Assembly (NCBI RefSeq): GCF_003001815.1
Contig: NZ_PVMZ01000042.1
Coordinates: forward strand, 1-62,301
Length of the DNA stretch: 62,301 nucleotides
Source: Actinoplanes italicus
Lineage (GTDB): Bacteria; Actinomycetota; Actinomycetes; Mycobacteriales; Micromonosporaceae
Reading direction: 5' to 3'
Position numbers and translations under genes: made by a program. Shown here piece by piece: positions 8,536 to 15,918 of this stretch. The stretch's first letter is position 1; each line of letters begins with the position of its first letter. Below the pieces are notes generated by a model. The model saw only the letters and a program-made list of their open reading frames with translations. It was not told the DNA's origin and did not search any database.

Positions 8536-8854
8536 GTCGGATCTCCCCTCAGATCACAATCGGACATGCCACCCCTAGGTCCCTGACCAGGCACGATGCC
8601 GGGATAGGAACCCCTGTTAACCGTGAGGGGGATATTTTCAGCATCAAACACCGCGCCTGGCTACCCCCTGTGAGCACGTCACCACACATTGGGGCCGAAG
8701 GTTACGGGCAGATGTCCGAACGGCTGAATCGTTCTCAGGTTTCCCGGAGCGAAACGTGCCCGTCTGATCCTTAACCGCCACCTTGACGCGTGCACAGTTG
8801 GCTGTAGAGCCAATGGTCCGTCGGCCAACATCACGAGCCATACCGTCGCCCGAT
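8536..8854. other. divergent intergenic region with a dyad near the excisionase candidate
   Basis: About 319 bases between the minus-strand resolvase-like gene and the + strand HTH gene. It has a 6-base dyad TTGGCT (8798-8803) and AGCCAA (8808-8813) with a 4-base spacer. A TTGACG at 8783-8788 could be a -35, with TAGAGC 16 bases downstream as a weak -10. No gene is apparent. Confidence 0.4.
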
Positions 8855-9079
8855 ATGACACCCAGGCGTCGCCTCGTCCGCCTCATGGGCACCGGCGAGA
8901 TCCGCGCACGCCTCGGGTACTCCCGCCAGTGGACCCAGCGCATCATCGACCGCGACGACTTCCCCGCGCCCGGCTACGTCCTCGGTGGCCGCCGGGTCTG
9001 GCTTGCGTCCGAGGTGGAGGGGTGGATCCGGAAGCACCGGCCCGACCTCGCGAAGGAACCCGGCGAGGAAGGCGAATAG
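8855..9079 (+). CDS. AlpA/MerR-type small HTH protein, excisionase candidate
   Basis: A 74-residue protein if started at ATG 8855; ATGs at 8813 and 8783 in the same frame are alternatives and none has a clear ribosome site. MGTGEIRARLGYSRQWTQRI is a winged-helix turn of the HTH_17/AlpA type, followed by the wing PAPGYVLGGRRVWLASEVEG and a basic end. Such proteins act as excisionases or as regulators next to tyrosine integrases. Its place close to int supports an Xis role, but this is inference. Confidence 0.55.
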   Translation: MTPRRRLVRLMGTGEIRARLGYSRQWTQRIIDRDDFPAPGYVLGGRRVWLASEVEGWIRKHRPDLAKEPGEEGE

Positions 9080-9135
9080 GCCGGCGGCCGAGGGCGCCCA
9101 TCGCTCCTCGACCGCCGGCGTTTGTTCCCTTCGGG

Positions 9136-9363
9136 TCAGTCCTTCTTGTCGAACTCGCCGTGCTTCGCGCCCTCCAGGAACGCATCCCACTCCGGGCCGG
9201 TGAAGACCAGCGCCGGGCCGTCCGGGTTCTTCGAGTCGCGGACCGCGGTCGCCTGCCCGACGAACGCGATCTCCACGCAGTGGCCGGCCGCGCCGGAACG
9301 GCTGCTCTTCGTCCACGTCGCGTCGCCCAGGTCGACCGTCATGCCCTTGGTTTTGATCTGCAT
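9136..9363 (-). CDS. DUF397 protein
   Basis: A 75-residue DUF397 protein with the signature ATWTKSSRSGAAGHCVEIA (residues 16-34) and VRDSKNPDGPALVFTGPEWD. ATG 9363 is preceded by GGGAGGGATAG, a good ribosome site. In streptomycetes and relatives DUF397 genes are usually paired with XRE-type regulators and control development or act as antitoxin-like partners. Here it is the last gene of an operon headed by such a regulator (10527-11759). Confidence 0.85.
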   Translation of the reverse strand: MQIKTKGMTVDLGDATWTKSSRSGAAGHCVEIAFVGQATAVRDSKNPDGPALVFTGPEWDAFLEGAKHGEFDKKD

Positions 9364-9365
9364 CT

Positions 9366-9608
9366 CTATCCCTCCCTCAGCTGGCGGATCCAGCCGAGAA
9401 ATCTCGGTTCGAGCGGCACGTCCGGCAGGACCGGGGCGGCCAGCCGCATCTCTGCGGTCATGCGCAAGTCCAACTCGGCCGGCGCCCACAGCTCGATCAG
9501 GTCTAACCGGGCATCCTCGCAAGGCCAGGGTTCGCCGCAACGGCGGCAGTCGTACGTAGCCATGTCGGGGATGTGCCACGGGTACAGCGGTCCGGGCCGG
9601 GCTGTCAT
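9366..9608 (-). CDS. small Cys-containing hypothetical protein
   Basis: An 80-residue protein starting at ATG 9608, which overlaps the stop of the upstream gene as ATGA. TYDCRRCGEPWPCEDARLDL (residues 19-38) contains a Cys-x-x-Cys and a third cysteine, a pattern common in actinobacterial proteins encoded beside XRE/DUF397 pairs. It precedes the DUF397 gene by two bases. Function unknown. Confidence 0.6.
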   Translation of the reverse strand: MTARPGPLYPWHIPDMATYDCRRCGEPWPCEDARLDLIELWAPAELDLRMTAEMRLAAPVLPDVPLEPRFLGWIRQLREG

Positions 9609-9886
9609 CGGTGCTGAGGCTTGACGCCCACCATCTGGTAGACGCCGCGCTCGATGGGCCGGGCGCACAGGGTCCGCCAACGCCAGCCGCCCGTGTTGAT
9701 CAGGCCTTCAAGGATCTCGCCGAACAGCAGCAGCCAGCCCGGCGCGGGGTTCCAGCCGGCCTCTCGATCCACGCGTTCGAACCGCATCCGAATGTCGGGT
9801 GCACCCGGCCGGATGATGCGGATCTCCTCGCCGCGGCGGGGTGCCGGCGGCGGCATGATCAGCCCGGCCTCCGGTTCGGCGGTCAT
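9605..9886 (-). CDS. hypothetical protein of the XRE-DUF397 operon
   Basis: A 93-residue protein starting at ATG 9886 (ATGA overlap with the previous stop). It is rich in arginine and tryptophan, with IRIIRPGAPDIRMRFERVDR and a second half ending in GVKPQHR. No known domain is recognised. It is translationally coupled on both sides. Confidence 0.55.
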   Translation of the reverse strand: MTAEPEAGLIMPPPAPRRGEEIRIIRPGAPDIRMRFERVDREAGWNPAPGWLLLFGEILEGLINTGGWRWRTLCARPIERGVYQMVGVKPQHR

Positions 9887-10224
9887 CGGCGTTGTCCCGG
9901 CTTGGCGACCACGAATCCCGAGCCCAGGTCGTCCTGCTGGGCAGGACCGTGGGTGCCGCGGCAGGTCCGGCAGAGCGCCCGGACGGCGTCGCGTGGCGGA
10001 TTTCCGGGCTTCGGGATGTAGAGGTGGTCGCCGTAGTCGATGCGCTCGACGACGACGTACGGGGCGGTCTCGGGGCCGCCGCCGGTGCACATGCAGTAGC
10101 GGTAGCTGGGGTACTTCAGGACGGCTTGGAGGACCTGCAGGCTGGGCGCCGAGTGGCCGGTGATGTCCGGGCAGGACGAGGTGTGGAGGACCACGCCGGG
10201 CGGGTAGTGGCGCAGCACGGTCAT
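9883..10224 (-). CDS. hypothetical Cys-rich protein of the XRE-DUF397 operon
   Basis: A 113-residue protein from ATG 10224. It contains SCPDITGHSAP, CMCTGGG and LCRTCRGTHG, a set of cysteines that could bind a metal. It overlaps both neighbours by four bases. Similar proteins accompany actinobacterial XRE regulators, but no function is established to my knowledge. Confidence 0.55.
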   Translation of the reverse strand: MTVLRHYPPGVVLHTSSCPDITGHSAPSLQVLQAVLKYPSYRYCMCTGGGPETAPYVVVERIDYGDHLYIPKPGNPPRDAVRALCRTCRGTHGPAQQDDLGSGFVVAKPGQRR

Positions 10225-10448
10225 GCCGTCCGCCTCGTGTGCGCGGCGGCCGGGTCCGGCAGGTTCCGGCCTTGGTCGAGGATCCTTGCGATGGCGGTGC
10301 TGTGCGCGGCGGCCTCGCTGCGGGCCGCGGCCTGCTTGGCCCGCGTCGCGGCGACACGGTCGTGCCTGAGCAGGTGCTGGACGATCTGTGCTATCACGCT
10401 CGCCTCCCGGGGGATCGGGGCGACGGCGGGCAGGGGTGGCTTTCTCAC
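10221..10448 (-). CDS. small helical hypothetical protein
   Basis: A 75-residue, alanine/arginine-rich, probably all-helical protein starting at GTG 10448. It begins the run of ATGA-overlapping genes downstream of the XRE regulator, 78 bases after that gene's stop. No family recognised. Confidence 0.5.
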   Translation of the reverse strand: MRKPPLPAVAPIPREASVIAQIVQHLLRHDRVAATRAKQAAARSEAAAHSTAIARILDQGRNLPDPAAAHTRRTA

Positions 10449-10526
10449 GGCTCCGCAGCCCGCCGCCGCTGCGATCGAAGCTATGGGCGGGCTGGTGGCA
10501 GAACGGGCACAGTTTGTGCCCCCTCG

Positions 10527-11759
10527 CTATGCGGCGAGCAGGCCGATCTTCACGGCGAGCGCGGAGGCACGCCGACGCCGGGCCGGGCTCTTGGACTCGG
10601 CCTCCTCGAGGACGATCCGCTTGGCGTACCCGTTGTAGCGGATCGTTTCGGGCGCGGCCTCGTGCGCCCGCTCCAGGGTGGCCAGAGCAACGTCCGGCTC
10701 CGCGTTCAGGTGGTACCCCCGCGCCTCCTCGACCCGGTGCCGGGCCCGACGCGGGCGGGACGGGATGGTCGTCGCCTCGGCCGCCACAGCCTGCCGCACC
10801 GACTCGCCGCCTTGGCGGAGCTCGACGGCGACGGTCACCGCGTGCGCCCCCATGATTGCCCGGGAGAACGATGTGACGGGATGGTAGTAGCCGTCCGGGA
10901 GCCGGTCCGCCATGGTGCGGGCGGTGTCCCAGTAGCGCCATGCCGTACCGGCCGTCCCGCGGCGGGCGGCGGTGTATCCGGCCTCGAACGTCAGCGCGCC
11001 CGCGATCGCCAGGACGTCATCCGACGCGTCTTCAAGCAGGGGTTCGAGGTAGGCGAGGGTCTCCAGGTTCACCGCGTCAGCAGCATCGAAGTGTGTCGGC
11101 CCGGAGTCGCGGTGTGCCTGGGCGGTCAGCCACGCGGCCACGCCGATGGCGTGCGGGTCCTCGGACTCCTGGGCAGCGACCAGGCCGCGCTCGGCCACCC
11201 GCCAGAGCAGAGCGGCATCCGGCTGGTAGGCCACGAAGAACTGCGCCAGCGAGTAGACCTCGGACAGCACGGCCTGTGCCGCCCGGCGGTCCGTGCCGGT
11301 GTCGGCCTGCCGGACGGCGACCTGCGCGTCCCGGATCAGCTCCGGCAGCAACGCACCGACCACCTCGCGGTGGTTGGGTGCCGAGTGCCTCGCCGACCAT
11401 GCACGCGCCAGCCGGGCCCGGATGTGGGCGATCGATGGTGCCTCTCGCGCGGTGGCGATCGGGAAGGCGTCGATCGCTGCTTTGACGGCTGCGAGACGCG
11501 GATGGCCGGGGCCGGCGAATAGGTCGACGTGCAGTGACTGGTCGCCGGTGAGATCGGCCAGGTCACGGACCCGCAGGGCCTCGGCGAGGGCCAGCATCAC
11601 GTCCAACTTCGGCACCTTCAGACGGCCGACTTCCAGCCCTTTGACCCACGACCCGGACCGGCCGACCAGGCCACCGAGTTGGTCTCGGGTGAGGCCCCGG
11701 CGGGTGCGGAGGATCTGCAGTCGTTGGCCGAATGCCAGCGGGTCAGCGTACGGGTCCAT
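10527..11759 (-). CDS. XRE-family regulator with TPR-like C-terminus
   Basis: A 410-residue regulator. The N-terminal HTH (residues about 10-66) reads FGQRLQILRTRRGLTRDQLG then GRSGSWVKGLEVGRLKVP. The remaining ~340 residues are helical and alanine-rich, like the TPR-type sensor region of Streptomyces XRE proteins that pair with DUF397. ATG 11759 follows GGGAG at good spacing. It heads an operon that ends with the DUF397 gene (9136). The pair may act on host development or as a self-contained regulatory switch carried by the prophage. Confidence 0.8.
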   Translation of the reverse strand: MDPYADPLAFGQRLQILRTRRGLTRDQLGGLVGRSGSWVKGLEVGRLKVPKLDVMLALAEALRVRDLADLTGDQSLHVDLFAGPGHPRLAAVKAAIDAFPIATAREAPSIAHIRARLARAWSARHSAPNHREVVGALLPELIRDAQVAVRQADTGTDRRAAQAVLSEVYSLAQFFVAYQPDAALLWRVAERGLVAAQESEDPHAIGVAAWLTAQAHRDSGPTHFDAADAVNLETLAYLEPLLEDASDDVLAIAGALTFEAGYTAARRGTAGTAWRYWDTARTMADRLPDGYYHPVTSFSRAIMGAHAVTVAVELRQGGESVRQAVAAEATTIPSRPRRARHRVEEARGYHLNAEPDVALATLERAHEAAPETIRYNGYAKRIVLEEAESKSPARRRRASALAVKIGLLAA

Positions 11760-11999
11760 TGGTGCTCCCTGGTAGCGGTCAGGGTGCGGCGGCCGGCCGC
11801 TACAACCGGCCGCCAATATCGACGGTACGCCATGACCAACGATCAGACGGTTCGGAGACGAGGTCCGCCGTTCGGCCGGAGTTCGGCGCTGATCATCCGT
11901 CCACACTGGCCGCGCCACGTCGGGACCATCCATGCTCTTGACTTGCCGCCCCACCCTGGCCACGGCACCCCACACCCACGCCCTCACCCGGGAGACACC

Positions 12000-12554
12000 G
12001 TGTCGTACCCGCCCGGCCACGACCACCACCCCGCCAGCCCTCCGCCGCCCGTCCAGCCACGGCCCTGGCTGTGGATCGGCGCTGTCGCCCTGGCGCTCGT
12101 CGTCGGCGCCGGCGGAACGGCCCTCGCGATGTCGAGCTCCGACGAACCCGCCTCACGGACCGAGCAGGCGATCGCCACCGTCGACGAGCAGCTGGCCCAG
12201 CCGACCCCGGCCGCGGCCGGGACGACCACCGCGGCGCCGTCGCCCGCGCCGGTCGAGACGCCGCCGGTGACCGCCGCGAAGCTGTCCCCGCAGATCCTGG
12301 ATCAGGAGTGCTTCGGCTCGGCCGGCTGCACCGTGGAGTTTGAGATCAAGCTCGACTGGGAGGGCGAGCGGGTGCCGCTCGGCACGACGTGGCGGGTCAC
12401 GTACGAGGTGACCGGCATCGAGGACGGGCCGATGATCGGCGTGTTCCAGCTGACCCATGACCGGTTCGACACGGTAGTGCGGGACGCGGATACGAAGGGC
12501 CCGAACGCGAAGATCCGGATCAAGACGAAGCTGATCGAGTTGGAGTCGGCCTGA
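12000..12554 (+). CDS. membrane-anchored proline-rich protein with extracytoplasmic domain
   Basis: A 184-residue protein starting at GTG 12000, chosen for the GGGAG six bases upstream. A proline/histidine-rich cytoplasmic tail (1-20) is followed by one membrane helix (about 22-42), a Thr/Pro/Ala linker and an extracytoplasmic beta domain with two close cysteines (ECFGSAGC) that may form a disulphide. It is expressed against the flow of the lytic genes, as expected of a gene active in the lysogen, and could alter the cell surface. No homologous family is recognised. Confidence 0.65.
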   Translation: MSYPPGHDHHPASPPPPVQPRPWLWIGAVALALVVGAGGTALAMSSSDEPASRTEQAIATVDEQLAQPTPAAAGTTTAAPSPAPVETPPVTAAKLSPQILDQECFGSAGCTVEFEIKLDWEGERVPLGTTWRVTYEVTGIEDGPMIGVFQLTHDRFDTVVRDADTKGPNAKIRIKTKLIELESA

Positions 12555-12569
12555 CCCTGGACACGACGA

Positions 12570-12610
12570 AGCGCCCCGCCCCGGGACGGTTGTCCACAGG
12601 GCGGGGCGCT
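12570..12610 (+). terminator. GC-rich hairpin terminator
   Basis: A 12-base perfect stem, AGCGCCCCGCCC (12570-12581) with GGGCGGGGCGCT (12599-12610), just after the stop of the membrane-anchored protein gene. Confidence 0.75.
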
Positions 12611-12638
12611 GTCGTTGGGTTCGGACTACGGTCGGCGG

Positions 12639-12815
12639 ATGACTCTTGAGGAGCGGATCGCGGCGCGGCTGGTCGCGGTGCTCGACCACCAGGTGCGGGC
12701 GGGTGTGGAGCGGCCGGAGGGTGTGGTGGCGCTCGTCGACGAGCAGGGTGTGCCGCGGCTGTCGGTCGACGACATCGCACGCCTCGCCGCCCAGGAAGCG
12801 CACGCCTGGTTCTGA
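12639..12815 (+). CDS. 58-residue hypothetical protein
   Basis: ATG 12639 opens a 58-residue frame (MTLEERIAARLVAVLDHQVR at the N-terminus, ending in EAHAWF) preceded by a GGCGG. It is mostly helical and acidic/arginine-rich. It follows a strong terminator and converges on the Tad2-like gene with one base between stops. Family unknown. Confidence 0.5.
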   Translation: MTLEERIAARLVAVLDHQVRAGVERPEGVVALVDEQGVPRLSVDDIARLAAQEAHAWF

Positions 12816-12816
12816 C

Positions 12817-13089
12817 CTACAGAACGATCGTCCAGTCCTCGGCGAGCAGGTCGGTCTGCGATGCCACCCACGGCACGAACTCGCCGTCGACCGTGCGCAT
12901 CGTCAGGTACGGGCGGAACACCAGCACCGTGCCCTCGTCGACGCCAAGGGCCTCGGCGGTGTTGGCGTTCGCGCCGATGCCGTCCGGGTAGCCCTTCTGG
13001 TAGACGACGAACATGTTCTTGCCGTTCCAGCCCTCGCGGGCGATCTTGCTGCCGAGCTTCACGGCGTCGAGCGCTTGGCCGAAGTTCAC
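12817..13089 (-). CDS. Tad2-like (DUF2829) anti-Thoeris protein
   Basis: A 90-residue DUF2829 protein from GTG 13089 (GGAG eight bases upstream). It shows the family's two hallmark blocks: NFGQALDAVKLGSKIAREGW with NGKNMF (residues 2-27) and PWVASQTDLLAEDW (73-86). DUF2829 is the Thoeris anti-defense 2 domain: Tad2 proteins sequester the gcADPR signal made by ThsB and so block Thoeris immunity. Length is that of the single-domain phage proteins. It lies in the accessory zone beyond the lysis genes. The family match is clear; activity against a particular Thoeris signal is inference. Confidence 0.88.
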   Translation of the reverse strand: MNFGQALDAVKLGSKIAREGWNGKNMFVVYQKGYPDGIGANANTAEALGVDEGTVLVFRPYLTMRTVDGEFVPWVASQTDLLAEDWTIVL

Positions 13090-13131
13090 GGGTGGGTCTC
13101 CGTATCTGGGGGTGAGGGCGGTGCCGCGGCG

Positions 13132-13368
13132 CTAGAAGACACCGCCGGTCAGAAGGTGGACGACCAGCCAGGCGAGCCCGGCCAGCGTGAGGAAGCGGCG
13201 TAGGCGCTCGGTGCCGGTGGGTTGGCCGACGCGGCCTTCGCGGTAGCCGAGGAACGCCCACACGTGTTCGCTGAGGGTGTCGCCTTTCTTGCGGTTCTTC
13301 AGGGCCAGGCCCTCGACGACCGCGAAGTAGAGGCCCCAACCGATCCACGCCCACGTCCAGGCGTTCAC
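13132..13368 (-). CDS. small phage membrane protein
   Basis: A 78-residue protein from GTG 13368 with a hydrophobic segment at each end (residues 4-20 and 60-76) separated by a charged loop LKNRKKGDTLSEHVW. It overlaps the upstream 64-residue gene by GTGA. Size, topology and position beyond the endolysin fit a lysis-accessory or holin-type protein. Confidence 0.6.
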   Translation of the reverse strand: MNAWTWAWIGWGLYFAVVEGLALKNRKKGDTLSEHVWAFLGYREGRVGQPTGTERLRRFLTLAGLAWLVVHLLTGGVF

Positions 13369-13559
13369 GCGCTGGCGTTCGGAACGCGCCAGGTTGCCCA
13401 GCCCATGACGGTCCCGGCTGCGATGAACGCGCCGATCGCCTGCTGGGTGGTCTGCTCGCCGAGCGTCCCGGTCTCAGCGGCCTTCGCCACCACGGCGGCC
13501 GCCGCAGCGATCCCGGCACCGACCCCGGCGATGACGGCCTTGCGAATACGAGCGAGCAT
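13365..13559 (-). CDS. small membrane protein, holin-like
   Basis: A 64-residue protein from ATG 13559 with two alanine-rich hydrophobic stretches (about residues 8-26 and 42-57). GAGGAGGAG lies upstream as ribosome site. Small two-pass proteins beside the endolysin are typical actinophage holins, but several candidates are present here and the true holin cannot be singled out. Confidence 0.55.
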   Translation of the reverse strand: MLARIRKAVIAGVGAGIAAAAAVVAKAAETGTLGEQTTQQAIGAFIAAGTVMGWATWRVPNASA

Positions 13560-13586
13560 GATGAACTCCTCCTCAGGAGGTCAGAG

Positions 13587-13901
13587 ATGGTGAAGGTGCC
13601 GTACGGGGCGAAGCTGAACCGCGAACAGCGGATGGCGGCCGCGGCCGTGTCCGGCCACGCCGAGCGACTTATCCAGGCACTCGGCCGGGACGTCGACGAG
13701 CAAACCGTCGCTGAACTCCACGCGATCACCCGCGACCCGATCGTCTACGGCATCGAGCTCGGCAACGTCCTCGGCCGGATCGAGAAAACCGGATGGACCC
13801 ACCTGCAGCGGCTCGCCGACGCCTATCGGGCGGCCGGCGCCGACCTCGAGGTCGCCGACCGGCAACGGCTGTGGGTCCTCCGCCAGCCCGGGATCTTGTG
13901 A
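13587..13901 (+). CDS. hypothetical protein on the strand opposite the lytic genes
   Basis: A 104-residue, soluble, mostly helical protein from ATG 13587, with AGGAGG seven bases upstream. It contains LNREQRMAAAAVSGHAERLI and ends ADRQRLWVLRQPGIL. It diverges from the 64-residue membrane protein with only 27 bases between start codons, so its promoter must lie inside that gene. No family recognised; the orientation suggests expression in the lysogen. Confidence 0.55.
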   Translation: MVKVPYGAKLNREQRMAAAAVSGHAERLIQALGRDVDEQTVAELHAITRDPIVYGIELGNVLGRIEKTGWTHLQRLADAYRAAGADLEVADRQRLWVLRQPGIL

Positions 13902-14018
13902 ACAGCTACCGAGCCGGGCCGTAGCGGAGCAGACTTGAGAGCGCGGGACGTCCGGAGCCCGGGCGGAAGCAATGGCTCCCTGAAGGTCACAGCCACCCAC
14001 CCGCCGGGCGCCGCCGCG

Positions 14019-14255
14019 CTACCGGGCTGGGCAGCCCAGGTCCCGCCGAAGCTTGGCCACCGCCTCGGCAACGCGCCGGCCGGTCGCTGTGGTCGGTGTG
14101 CTCTCCGACCAGGCATCGTCCTGGGAGATCACGATCTCGCAGAACTTCCGCTCCGACTCAGCCTGCGAGTGCAGCGAGATCGCCACCGCCGCGGTGCCGG
14201 TCGTCAGCGACGACAGCAGCAGCGCGGCCCACCAGTACCATCCGCGACGCTTCAC
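14019..14255 (-). CDS. small single-pass membrane protein of the lysis module
   Basis: A 78-residue protein with an N-terminal basic start and one membrane helix (YWWAALLLSSLTTGTAAVAI, residues 7-26), then an exposed tail ending RRDLGCPAR. It overlaps the upstream holin-like gene by ATGA. The topology resembles spanin-like or LydB-like lysis helpers in Gram-positive phages. Confidence 0.6.
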   Translation of the reverse strand: MKRRGWYWWAALLLSSLTTGTAAVAISLHSQAESERKFCEIVISQDDAWSESTPTTATGRRVAEAVAKLRRDLGCPAR

Positions 14256-14542
14256 CGGTCAGCCTCCTGCTGCTCGGATGGCGATCGCCGCGACGGCGAC
14301 GACGATTCCGAAGGCGGATCCTCCGACGGCTGTCCACCGGTACGCAGCGCCAGCAGCTGGGACGCGCCGGGAACCCCCACGAGCACGGCTCCGAGCAGCG
14401 TCAGGGTGATGTTGAAGTCCGTCGCCGGCACGAACCCAGCCTGGTGCACGATCAGGCCCACGCCGAGTAGCCACGAACCGATGTCCTTGGTCAGGGTGAA
14501 GACTGCCGGCCGCCGAGGCCGGGATGCTCGCCGCGTGCTCAT
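14252..14542 (-). CDS. putative holin
   Basis: A 96-residue protein from ATG 14542, coupled to the endolysin by ATGA. Two membrane segments (about residues 20-38 and 44-68, with GSWLLGVGLIVHQAGFVP and NITLTLLGAVLVGVPG) follow a basic N-terminus, and the tail is Ser/Glu-rich and charged. Immediate position after the endolysin makes it the best holin candidate here. Confidence 0.65.
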   Translation of the reverse strand: MSTRRASRPRRPAVFTLTKDIGSWLLGVGLIVHQAGFVPATDFNITLTLLGAVLVGVPGASQLLALRTGGQPSEDPPSESSSPSRRSPSEQQEADR

Positions 14543-15354
14543 GCATGCGACGCCCCAGCCTCGACCGTCAGGTTGCCGCCGGTCACGGTGAGCGTGCCGG
14601 TGAGCGCACCGTCCCGTCCGTCTTTGCCGTCGGCCCCGTCGCGGCCGTCCTTCCCCGGCTTGCCGGCGTGCTTGGCGGCCAGGTCTTCGAGCAGCTCGAC
14701 GGCGTGCCACGCGGAGATCTGCGGGTTCGCGCCCTGGCCCTTCTTGGCCCGGTCCTCGTTGACGATCGCCTCCATCTTCGGGCCGTATTCCCCGTCGGTG
14801 GCGATCGTGTACCCGAGCTTGCCCAGCAGGAACTGCCAGAACTTCACCTGCTCGGAGACGTCGCCCTTCTTGACCAGCATGGGCATGTCGTCGGTCCCTT
14901 CGATCAGTTCGTCCAGGTGCCACGACGAGGTGTCGGCCTCGCGGGAGGTCTCGTACGAGGACGAGAAGTGGGCGTGCTTGTCGTGCGGGTTGTCGCCGGC
15001 GTAGGCGCGCTGGCGCCAGCCGTTCGACGCCTCCCAGATCCGCCGGTTGAAGATGATGTAGCGCAGCCGCTTCTCGGCGCCGGACCGGCAGCGGGCGACG
15101 ATGTGCTGGACGACCCGCTCCATCGTCAGGCCGGGCTCGCGCAGGTCGACGTCGGCGTCGTAGGCGTGGACCTCGTGCTTCGAGTCGGCGTCGCGGATCG
15201 GGACGTTGCCGACCTCGTCGTCGTTGTGGTCGCTGACGCGGCTCTGGTGGGCGGTGTCGCCGATCGTGCCGTCGCTGCTCTTGTCGCGGTTCGGCGCGAG
15301 CCGGTTGAGGTCGGTGCGCAGCTGCCCGAGGCAGGGCACGAGGATCCAGGCCAT
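14539..15354 (-). CDS. endolysin: M15-like peptidase, peptidoglycan-binding domain, collagen-like tail
   Basis: A 271-residue lysin that should cut the host wall peptide at lysis. The N-terminal domain carries the zinc-peptidase pattern of the D-Ala-D-Ala carboxypeptidase/VanY (M15) group: His43 (SDHN), Asp66/Asp68 (AYDADVD) and the HDKHAH cluster at 124-129. A PG_binding_1-like region (about 155-200, KGDVSEQVKFWQFLLGKLGY) follows. Residues 231-249 are six Gly-x-y triplets, GKPGKDGRDGADGKDGRDG, an unusual collagen-like segment, then a Thr/Gly-rich end. There is no signal peptide, so release depends on a holin. Confidence 0.8.
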   Translation of the reverse strand: MAWILVPCLGQLRTDLNRLAPNRDKSSDGTIGDTAHQSRVSDHNDDEVGNVPIRDADSKHEVHAYDADVDLREPGLTMERVVQHIVARCRSGAEKRLRYIIFNRRIWEASNGWRQRAYAGDNPHDKHAHFSSSYETSREADTSSWHLDELIEGTDDMPMLVKKGDVSEQVKFWQFLLGKLGYTIATDGEYGPKMEAIVNEDRAKKGQGANPQISAWHAVELLEDLAAKHAGKPGKDGRDGADGKDGRDGALTGTLTVTGGNLTVEAGASHA

Positions 15355-15363
15355 TCCAGCCTC

Positions 15364-15918
15364 CTATCTGATCTTCCGGACGCGGAACGCGGAGTCCTCC
15401 CGCACGGTGACCGCGCTGGCGTTACTCACGGACTGCGCCCACAGCAGCGAAAGGTTGCCGGCCACGGTGACCTCGACGCCGTACGCGATCTCCGAGATGG
15501 CGGAGTACGCCGACGAGGTGGACGTGTTGTAGATCGCGTCCTGGCTGGACAGCGCGTACGCCCGCATCGTCGCGTCGCTGACGGCTTCCGGGCCGCCGAC
15601 GTTGTTGGCACCCGGGCCGTGGCAGAGCCGGAGCGTGTTGGTGATGGTGCCGGTGAACCCCCACCTGGTCTTCAGCTTCGGGGTCGTGTTGGCGACCGTG
15701 AAGTAGGCGATCAGCTCGATGTCGTACGCGCCGACACCCAAGGGGATCCCGTCCAGCTCCGGGTCCTCGTCCAGCGTGATCGTCGACGACCGCGGCGTGG
15801 CGAGGTCCTTGCGATACGTCTTCGGTAGCGACGCCACCAGAGCGGCGTAGTCGGACGCGTAGACGATGTCCCCGCCGAACACCTGCAGACCGGACTCGAA
15901 CGTCGTCACGGCGACCAC
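15364..15918 (-). CDS. minor structural protein at the tail tip
   Basis: A 184-residue protein, beta-rich by composition, containing GIPLGVGAYDIELIAYFTVA and a Ser/Ala-rich C-terminal part. It follows and slightly overlaps the 901-residue minor tail gene and precedes the endolysin, a position usually taken by small baseplate or fibre proteins. No family is recognised. Confidence 0.6.
   Translation of the reverse strand: MVAVTTFESGLQVFGGDIVYASDYAALVASLPKTYRKDLATPRSSTITLDEDPELDGIPLGVGAYDIELIAYFTVANTTPKLKTRWGFTGTITNTLRLCHGPGANNVGGPEAVSDATMRAYALSSQDAIYNTSTSSAYSAISEIAYGVEVTVAGNLSLLWAQSVSNASAVTVREDSAFRVRKIR

Noticed and set aside
11679..11999. N-terminal extension of the membrane-anchored protein from 11679
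   Set aside because: The extension overlaps the XRE gene antisense and lacks a ribosome site; GTG 12000 has GGGAG and begins directly before the membrane helix.
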